64,000 bases of DNA from assembly GCA_015178975.1 (NCBI GenBank), contig WHVD01000018.1:784001-848000 (forward strand), in the 5' to 3' direction. The position numbers and the translations under genes are program-made. Every line of letters starts with the position of its first letter. The stretch's first letter is position 1. Positions 57,226-64,000 of this stretch are shown piece by piece. This DNA comes from Hysterangium stoloniferum. Taxonomy: Eukaryota; Basidiomycota; Agaricomycetes; Hysterangiales; Hysterangiaceae. A model generated the notes under the pieces. It saw only the letters and a program-made list of their open reading frames with translations. It did no database searches and was not told where the DNA came from.

Positions 57226-58440
57226 AAGAGAGTGCAAGGTTGACTTTTTGACTGTCAGTTTTGAATGCAGAAGTGTTACGACTGGAATTCCCACTGGACT
57301 CTGGGCACTAATTTATATGTACCCACACCATATGTGCACCAATTGTCAGTTTACCAGAAAACCCACTGGACTCCATACATCAGACTTGTCCATGTTTGAC
57401 TTTGTTACTTCATGTATCAGTCACCAGAATACCCACCAGACTCTGCCCCTGTCTATCTCCAACCATGTCCCACGCATCAGTCACTGGACCCCACTCGGAA
57501 AGCCCATCAGCCCTCTAACTGAGCCCCATTCCCATTATAGTCAAATGACCTGTCACAATTTGGACTCCACTCCCACCCCATTCCCATTATGGTTTTATGA
57601 TCTGTCACAATTCAGACTCCACTCTGTTCCGTCCTGTTCCTAACACCAAGTTTGGTGTTTATTTATCTTGTTTTATGTTTGCTAGTTTAGTTTTCATTAT
57701 TACTGGATTTGGTATGACATTCACTCCACAGTCTATATAGTCTGGCAGATGTTGTACACACAATCCAGTCAGAAAATCAGCTTAGATTCCCCCCAGTAAT
57801 CTTATATTTTCTGCTCTAAATACCTCTTTGAAACACACCGCTCTTACTTGTTGGAGCCCATGGGCTCCAACCCATCTATCACTCAATCCCTGACTTATGT
57901 ATCTATCTCAACTCCCCGACCTCTCAACCCACAACCTCCCAACCCACAAACCCCACCCAGACTCCCTGGGATTCCCATCTGCCCGTTTGAAATTGGACAA
58001 GATGATCTTGCAAAAGTGCAGCCTATAAGCTGAAGCCAAGTCCTACCGGCTTTCCTGTGGGTTTCTCTGGAAACCCTCCATGTACGCACCTTAACAAGAA
58101 GGTCAATTGCAGAAACTAAAATAATATTGAAGAAGGAAACTCTCCAACTTCTTCAGATCTTTACTGGAGAATGTTTTGGGCTCTTTGACATTTATATGAG
58201 ACAGTTCTTGGTTTCATTGGCAGATTTCAGATATTCCAAAAAAGTTTTAAGAGACTTGAAGAGCAACATAGTTGGGTCTTCATGGAGTGCAGGTTGTCCT
58301 GGATGTTTGACCAGAGAATCAGGATTTTTTTCAACATCCTTGGAATCTGATGTAGACAGTTGACTTGGCTGAGCAGGAATGTCAGGCTGAGTGACATAGA
58401 GTTGTAAAGGGGATCAAAGTAGAGATGGTCCTTAGGGAGC
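57226..58440 (-). pseudogene. Ty3 gag fragment split by LTR B
   Basis: Minus strand: 58440-58102 (DPTMLLFKSLKTFLEYLKS, then in another frame VKEPKTFSSKDLKKLESFLL). After removing LTR B and one AGAAG the frame continues PSAFKTDSQKVNLALSYLKD. This is the typical gag capsid start (KEP.F.G.D..KL..FL). Stops present. It ends where the GGGAGTATTT array begins. Confidence 0.75.
57274..58096 (+). mobile_element. Solo LTR, family B (823 bp), in gag
   Basis: TGTTACGACTGG...GCACCTTAACA, perfect duplication AGAAG (57269-57273, 58097-58101). Confidence 0.95.
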
Positions 58441-58491
58441 TTTATATTTGGAACACATGATGAGCAAGTTGCAGGTTGAGATCTGTAATAC

Positions 58492-58960
58492 TGTTAAGTT
58501 TTATTTCAGAACCTATTGGAAAGTAACCAGAGAATTTGGGTACTTCCAGGTAGGGGTTGGGACTTGGCTTCAGCTTTTGTGCTGTGCCCCTATGCAAGTT
58601 CTCAGAGTGTCTTTGATTTCAGAAGGTTGATTTATGCCAGAGAGTTTATGGATATTCAGAGTTCTGAAGAGTTCTGAATATTGATCATACAGAAAGAGAA
58701 GAGGAATAAGCTAACTAAGTCAATTTTAGATCTGGGTTGTACATAAGTACAAGTCTGCAGAACTAATATACATATATAGGCTTTCTTGTAAGTGTACTAC
58801 AAACTAAGATCACAATACGATGGATTAGGATAGGGATTTAAAATCAGGAACATAATGAGGAAATGAATGAATACTTGTCAACAGACAAGTTATGAAATAT
58901 GGAACAAGGATTGAAGTTCAGAAGGTCCAGGAACTAGTAAAGTTCTGGAGATGGGAAGTA
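58492..58960 (-). mobile_element. LTR family C, long copy, end unresolved
   Basis: TGTTAAGTTTTATTTCAG..., with the U5 box at about 58563-58590; similarity to 53610-54290 fades after 58850. Confidence 0.65.
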
Positions 58961-58989
58961 TATCAGAAGATTGAACTATCTGGGGATGG

Positions 58990-59110
58990 ATTGTAAAAAG
59001 TGTTTAAGAATGGAAACTGTTTTGGAAAGGAAACTGTTTTGGAAAGGAAACTGTTTTTAAAATGGAAATTCTTTTGAAATGGAAACTCTTTTAGAATGTA
59101 AACTTGTTTA
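58990..59110 (-). repeat. Inverted GGAAACTGTTTT array
   Basis: Six to seven units of about 18 bp (AAAGGAAACTGTTTTGG), the reverse complement type of the 3655-3805 minisatellite. Confidence 0.8.
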
Positions 59111-59220
59111 GAACAATGGTCCAGAGAGGGACAATGTCCATCAATGGTTGAATTGACTGTCAATGGTAGCATTGATGACAATTGATTGAGAATGGATGAG
59201 AATGGATTGAGGGTTGATGG

Positions 59221-59560
59221 TGTTGGAATTCGAGCATCATGAACAACATCAAACTCCAAGACAAATGGCACGGCTATTTTCAGTCACACAATGGGACTGC
59301 TATCCCTTGTGCCACTCATATTGTCTCTACTATCTCCATTGTTCTTTTGATATATATTAGTTGTGCTTCCTATCATACTAAACCTCAGTCCGTTATACAC
59401 TACCATTATACGAGACTGAGGTGAGCAACTCTTTAATATTGATGCCTAAATATTTATACTAATAATGTATTAGCTACAATATTTAGGTACTTAATTTAGT
59501 CCGTTATACACTACCGTTATACGAGACTGAGCTACAATATTTAGGTCTTGCTTTCTAACA
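59221..59560 (+). mobile_element. 5' LTR of the Copia element (340 bp)
   Basis: TGTTGGAATTCG...CTTTCTAACA. It contains a 111-bp-spaced direct duplication (59387-59419 and 59498-59530) plus a repeated GCTACAATATTTAGGT. Directly followed by GGTTATGGGCC, the likely primer-binding region. The other LTR is outside the window. Confidence 0.75.
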
Positions 59561-62500
59561 GGTTATGGGCCTTTGCTTTTGAGCAAGATTATTTTTTTTG
59601 AAAACTGATGACTACCCAAACTTCCACGGATGCTCTTGCACCATCTATTACTCTCATCTGTACCAACATTAGCTACATACATGGGACCCAAACTCGATAA
59701 ACTTAAATCAAACTATTGCCCTTGGCTCCGTGCTGCTGACCTTTTTATTATGCTCACCGGACTTTCTGTCTGGCTATGGCGATAGTACAGTCCCTGAACC
59801 TACTGATACTGAACCTCGTGCCAGGGCTAACTGGCTGGCCAACAATTCTCTGGCTGCTGCTCTCATTATCTCCACTGTGGAGACATCTGAGCAAGAGTAC
59901 CTTGACCACAAATTAGGTGCTCAGGCCTGTTGGGAAGTTATCCGAAACCACCACCAGAGTAAGGGACCAATTCGCCAGGTTCAATTACTACAGGAAGCCC
60001 TTATGACTCATTGTGCCCAAACTACTCCCCTGCCTGTCATGGCTGAGAAGATCTGTTCTATGATTGACTGGGCCTACAAGATGGGTGACATTTCTAAGGA
60101 CCTTCTCAAATGTATTGCCCTCTTAGGTTCTCTTGGCAATGACTTCAGAAATGTACGGTCCATTATCACTTGTGACATTTCTGCCTCCACTGACTCTACC
60201 CCCTTTACATCAACTCAACTGCATGTTTATCTCGATAATGAGCAGAACCTCATTAATTCTGATAAGGTCACTTCTCCCGATTCAGTCGCCTTGTCTGCCC
60301 AACAGTCTTCGAAGTCCAGTGCCATTATCTGTTCTAACTGCAAGTGCCATTTCCACAAGGTGGAGTATTGTATCCACCCTGGTGGGGGCATGGCTGACAA
60401 AACCCTTGATGAGTCCAAACAAGCTCGTCACCTTGCTCGTAGCCTGAAAACAGGGAGCTCTACTACAACAACCACCCCTGTTGTTCCTACTTCTACAACA
60501 CAGAAAGTCCCCGTGAAGTTACAGGGTGCTGATGGTCGTATCGTCAATATGGATTCCTCTGATTCTTCTTCCTCAGACAGCCCTGCTGCCAACTTGGCCG
60601 TCTTCTCATCCCCCACTCCTCCCTCTCAACCACTCTCGACCCCTTCTTCTTCCCTCACTTTGGCCCATGATGTGATGGAGTATGATGGCTGGATGGTCAT
60701 TGAGGAGGAGTTAACAATGAATTTAGATTGGCCCAAGCATAGTGTTCCATTTACCATGACGACCATCCATACCTCTGATATCTCACCTGTCTCAATCCAC
60801 TCGCACACCTATTTCAAACTCACTTCCATTCTGGCTAGACAGTGGCACATCGGTCCATGTTTCCCCAGATCGTACCTATTTCATGACTTTGAGAGCTGTT
60901 ACCCCTCGATCGGTCAAAGGGGTGGGTGGTTCCTCAATCTGGGCAATAGGTATCAGCGATATCAAACTTCACATAGGCCAGGGAATGCACTTAATCTTAC
61001 GGGATGTTCTTTATATACCAGATGCCATGGTGCAGTTGATTTCAATTCACTGCCTTATGAAGGATTCCAATGTTATTGCACACTTTGATGATACTTCCTG
61101 TTGGCTTAGTTCCAAATCATCTGGTGCAGTTCTTGCTCGGGGCAACTTACTTTCACAGAAGAGCCTCTATTCCTTGAACATCTATCCAGCCCAGGCTGAA
61201 CATGTTCTCATCACCCACCACACTCCTACACTTGACACTTGGCATCGTCGTCTTGGCCATGTGAATTATCAGTCTATTCGTGACATGTTCAATAGTGGCC
61301 TTCTCAAAGGTACGATGCCAGCCTCCTTCACGGCTCATCCTAAATGTGATTCCTTTATCCTCGGAAAACAGAGTAAAACACCCATCCCTAAGAAGTGTGA
61401 GGAAGGAGTGGGCCATAAGGCAACAAGGAAGCTTGAAAAAGTATGGGTGGATTTATCAGGGCCGAATCATGTCACTTCACATAGTGGATTCAACTATGCT
61501 ATGAATATTGTAGAGGACTACTCTAGTTTCACCTGGACAATCCTACTTAAACTAAAAAGTGATGCCTTTGTCCAACTTCAAAATTGGGAATGTGCTCGTG
61601 AAGTTGAAACTGGACTCAAAGTTGGCGTATACCGAATGGACAATGGCAAACTCAAAAGCCATGACATGGCAAACTGGTTAGCCTCATGAGGAACAGACCA
61701 CCAATACACTGCCCCATATACATCAGCACATAATGGGCATGTGGAACGACTACACCGTACCTTAATGGCAAAAGCAAGAACCATGCATATCTATGCAGGT
61801 TTGCCTGTGTCTCTATGGGACGAATTTTACCTTACTGCCACTCACCTACATGTCAAAACGACTACCAAATCCCTTAAAGACGAAACACCTTGGGAACTGT
61901 GGTATGGTCGTCCCCTGGATTATTCCTATCTGCATGAAATTGGATGTTGGGTTTCATTTTGATTCAGAACAGAACAAATCCTAAAATTTATGAACAGTCA
62001 ATCAAGTGTATTCTTGTCGGTTATGACAGTAAATCGAAAACATACAGGTGCTATGATCCAAAAGCTAAACAAATTTATAGTTCTTATCATGTTCGATTTC
62101 TGGAAAGCCATGATGGACACCTCCGTACCTCCACAATCGAACCAAACATTGACATGAACAATAGTCCTGATACACCACTTGAGCCCACCTCCTCTGATAT
62201 ATATTCCCCCCCTCTATGGACTGAGGTTCCCACTGATGTTCCCCTAATATTCCCACATGTAGAACCACCAGGAGTCAACGACCCTGTCCACGACCCACCT
62301 CCCCAACGTTCAAGTCGTACCACTGCCAGACAACCAGTTTCAACAGCAAGACTTGACAATGCTGTTCAGGCATCTAAAGACAGTGCTGAGAGGTTACGAT
62401 TGCAAAGACAGGATCGTATGCACAACATTGCTGATTTACATCACACTGTTCCAGATCCTCCTATGCCGACTATGGATAATGATGAATTGCAACAGGATCT

Positions 62501-62939
62501 TTCATCAATCCAATTCACGTTAGACTTGCCGGGTCTAGATCTTAACTTAGCAACTACCTCTGACACCCTTGGTGTCGATCCATTAACATGTAATGATGAA
62601 CCACAGACATGGGCTGAAGCTCTCCAGTCAGGTGATGCCCTACAATGGTGAGCTGGATTCCAGGAAGAGCTCAACTCCCTCAAGGCCATGGGGGTCTACA
62701 AACTTGACCCTCGTGCCGAAGTTCCTCCAGGATGTAAAATACGCAAGGGGCAGCCAGTTTTCCAAATTAAAAGGGATGAATCTGGCAAAGCAATCCAGTG
62801 AAGGTGCGGTTAGTTTTCAAAGGTTTTGAGCAAGTTTATGGTAAAGATTACCATAAAACGACCTCCCCTACTGCACAAATGGAATCTTGGCGTATTTTGC
62901 TCCATATTGCTGCCACTCTCTGTTGGAATGTGCAGCAAA

Positions 62940-63183
62940 TGTTAGATTATATAATACCAACCATTGTTCCAACTGGGACCATATGGTGTACAGCTCTGAG
63001 TTCAGTGTGTATATGATCTAATAGGAATGGCACTTAGGGTTATATCCTTAAGTACAGTGTAAGACCAAACCTACCCAAGGTCAGATGGTGTAGTGGTTAA
63101 CACCTTCGTTATGTAATCGAGAGATCCTGGGTTCAATCCCTAGTCTGGCTATTCATTTTCTACATTACTTATGTTTTCTAACA
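62940..63183 (+). mobile_element. tRNA-bearing solo LTR-like element, copy 2 (244 bp)
   Basis: TGTTAGATTATAT...GTTTTCTAACA with the duplication GCAAA (62935-62939, 63184-63188). Removing it and one GCAAA rejoins the Copia RT frame (NVQQ|IDIKTAF). 241 of 244 positions equal copy 1. Confidence 0.9.
63079..63150 (+). tRNA. tRNA-like unit (Thr-TGT-like), copy 2
   Basis: Same 72-nt unit as in copy 1 with two changes inside it: G for A in the anticodon stem and T for C in the T stem (a G-T pair). A and B boxes intact; A instead of T at position 33. Confidence 0.55.
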
Positions 63184-64000
63184 GCAAATTGATATAAAGA
63201 CAGCTTTCCTTTATGGCCTTCTCCCTGAGGATGAAATACAGTTTATGGAACAACCCGAAGGATTTCTGGAACCCGGCAAGGAAGATTATGTTTGGATGTT
63301 ACTCCGTGGTCTATATGGAATGAAGCAGAGTGGTCATATCTGGAATAAAACGATGAACGAACAGATGCTGGTTTGGGGCTTTACCCGACTGACACCAGAA
63401 TCTTGCATTTACTACAGACACAGTGCCACCAGTGTCATTTTTGCTGCCATGCATGTTGACGATTTCCTTTCCATTGCTAGCACTGCTATGGAAAATGAAA
63501 CCTTCAAGCAGGAGATGCATCAGGTATGGACTATTTCTGACCTTGGTACTGCCCATGTAGGAATTGCTGTTGAATGGGATCGACCTAACAAGTCTGTCTT
63601 TCTTTCTCAAACCACACTCATTGATAAAATTATACGACAATTCGGACAAACTACAGCCTCCACTGTTTCTACTTCCATGGATCACAGTCTTAAACTCCGC
63701 CATTTTGATCACACATCCTTATCCAAAATCGAACTGACCGACCTGCTTAAATTGCCCTATCGCTCTTTGGTTGGGTGCCTGCTTTACCTGGCCATTTCTA
63801 TGTGCCCCGACATCTCTCATGCTGTTCAACAGCTGTCCCAATTTCTTGACAGCTATTCCACTCTACATTGGGCTGCAGCAATTCGAGTTGTTTGTTATTT
63901 AAAGGGCACCAGGAACCTTAAGTTACACTTGGGTTGTTCGAATGACCTTAACCTTACCAGCTACACAGATTCTGATTGGGCTAATTGCCTTGATACTTGC

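Larger units (their letters stand above)
59680..64000 (+). pseudogene. Ty1/copia gag-pol, running off the window
   Basis: Gag starts near 59680 (MGPKLDKLKSNYCPWLRAAD), shifts frame, and continues to about 60830 with zinc knuckle CSNCKCHFHKVEYC (CX2CX4HX4C). Pol in another frame: protease WLDSGTSVHVSPD (60832 on); pre-integrase HRRLGHVNYQSI with CDSFILGK (one Cys of the usual pair replaced by Phe); integrase VWVDLSG, YRMDNGKLKS, NGHVERLHRTLM; RT VRLVFKGFEQVYGKDYHKT, interrupted by the tRNA-bearing LTR, then DIKTAFLYGLLPEDE, LRGLYGMKQSG, HVDDFLSI; RNase H SYTDSDWANC at the window end. About four frame changes and a few stops. Moderately young. Confidence 0.92.

Noticed and set aside
62940-63183. 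An intron in the Copia RT gene (starts GT, ends AG)
   Set aside because: The 5-bp duplication, the exact frame restoration on removal of the insert plus one duplication, and the second copy near 14.5 kb fit an insertion better.

Overview
This window looks like a heterochromatic, transposon-packed stretch of a filamentous fungus, most likely an Agaricomycete (mushroom-forming basidiomycete). The grounds are the mix of chromodomain Ty3 elements, Copia, fungal-type Helitrons, Tc1 and pogo elements, very short introns (48-62 nt) in the single clear host gene, and a fungal Zn2Cys6-type protein. Genus cannot be read from the sequence. Almost every coding remnant carries stops or frameshifts, so the region is mainly a graveyard with a few younger insertions. 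LTR family letters A-I used below are local labels.

Layout. 1-1469: pogo-type DNA transposon (antisense). 1500-12600: Helitron-related sequence (copy 1 plus a partial third copy), broken by solo LTRs of families A, B, C, D and by a Tc1 element (7002-8589) with only one frameshift. 12600-17050: the only host-like island, with a PP2C-type phosphatase gene (complement 15128-16621, four exons) and a 244-bp tRNA-bearing LTR-like insertion. 17050-22613: AT-rich spacer, then the integrase/chromodomain end of a chromovirus with an antisense Zn2Cys6 gene between pol and the 3' LTR. 22614-24330: LTR A and G remnants and a 19-bp minisatellite. 24357-32840: Helitron copy 2 with Rep and PIF1-like helicase remnants, interrupted by LTRs E, A and I. 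33603-41150: two minus-strand chromovirus pieces joined by an LTR A fragment, one with a proline-rich ORF made of an 18-bp repeat, the other with gag-PR-RT and a self-complementary primer-binding site. 41151-45960: Tc1 remnants, a PIF/Harbinger transposase, a Myb-like ORF and a 165-bp tandem repeat. 46010-51480: a further Ty3 lineage, gag to integrase. 51480-59220: Ty3 fragments, LTRs B, C, F and simple arrays. 59221-64000: a Copia element running off the window, interrupted by a second tRNA-bearing LTR.

Most LTR copies stand alone, and ten of them are flanked by perfect 5-bp duplications, so nesting order can be read directly. LTR families A, B, C, F and G share a 20-bp box near the 3' end of the LTR, and A, B and F share a conserved box just downstream of the TATA box. 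In family B the latter box is complementary to the primer-binding site after the 5' LTR, as expected for Tf1/sushi-type self-priming. The least familiar finding is the pair of LTR-like insertions carrying a tRNA-like Pol III promoter unit.
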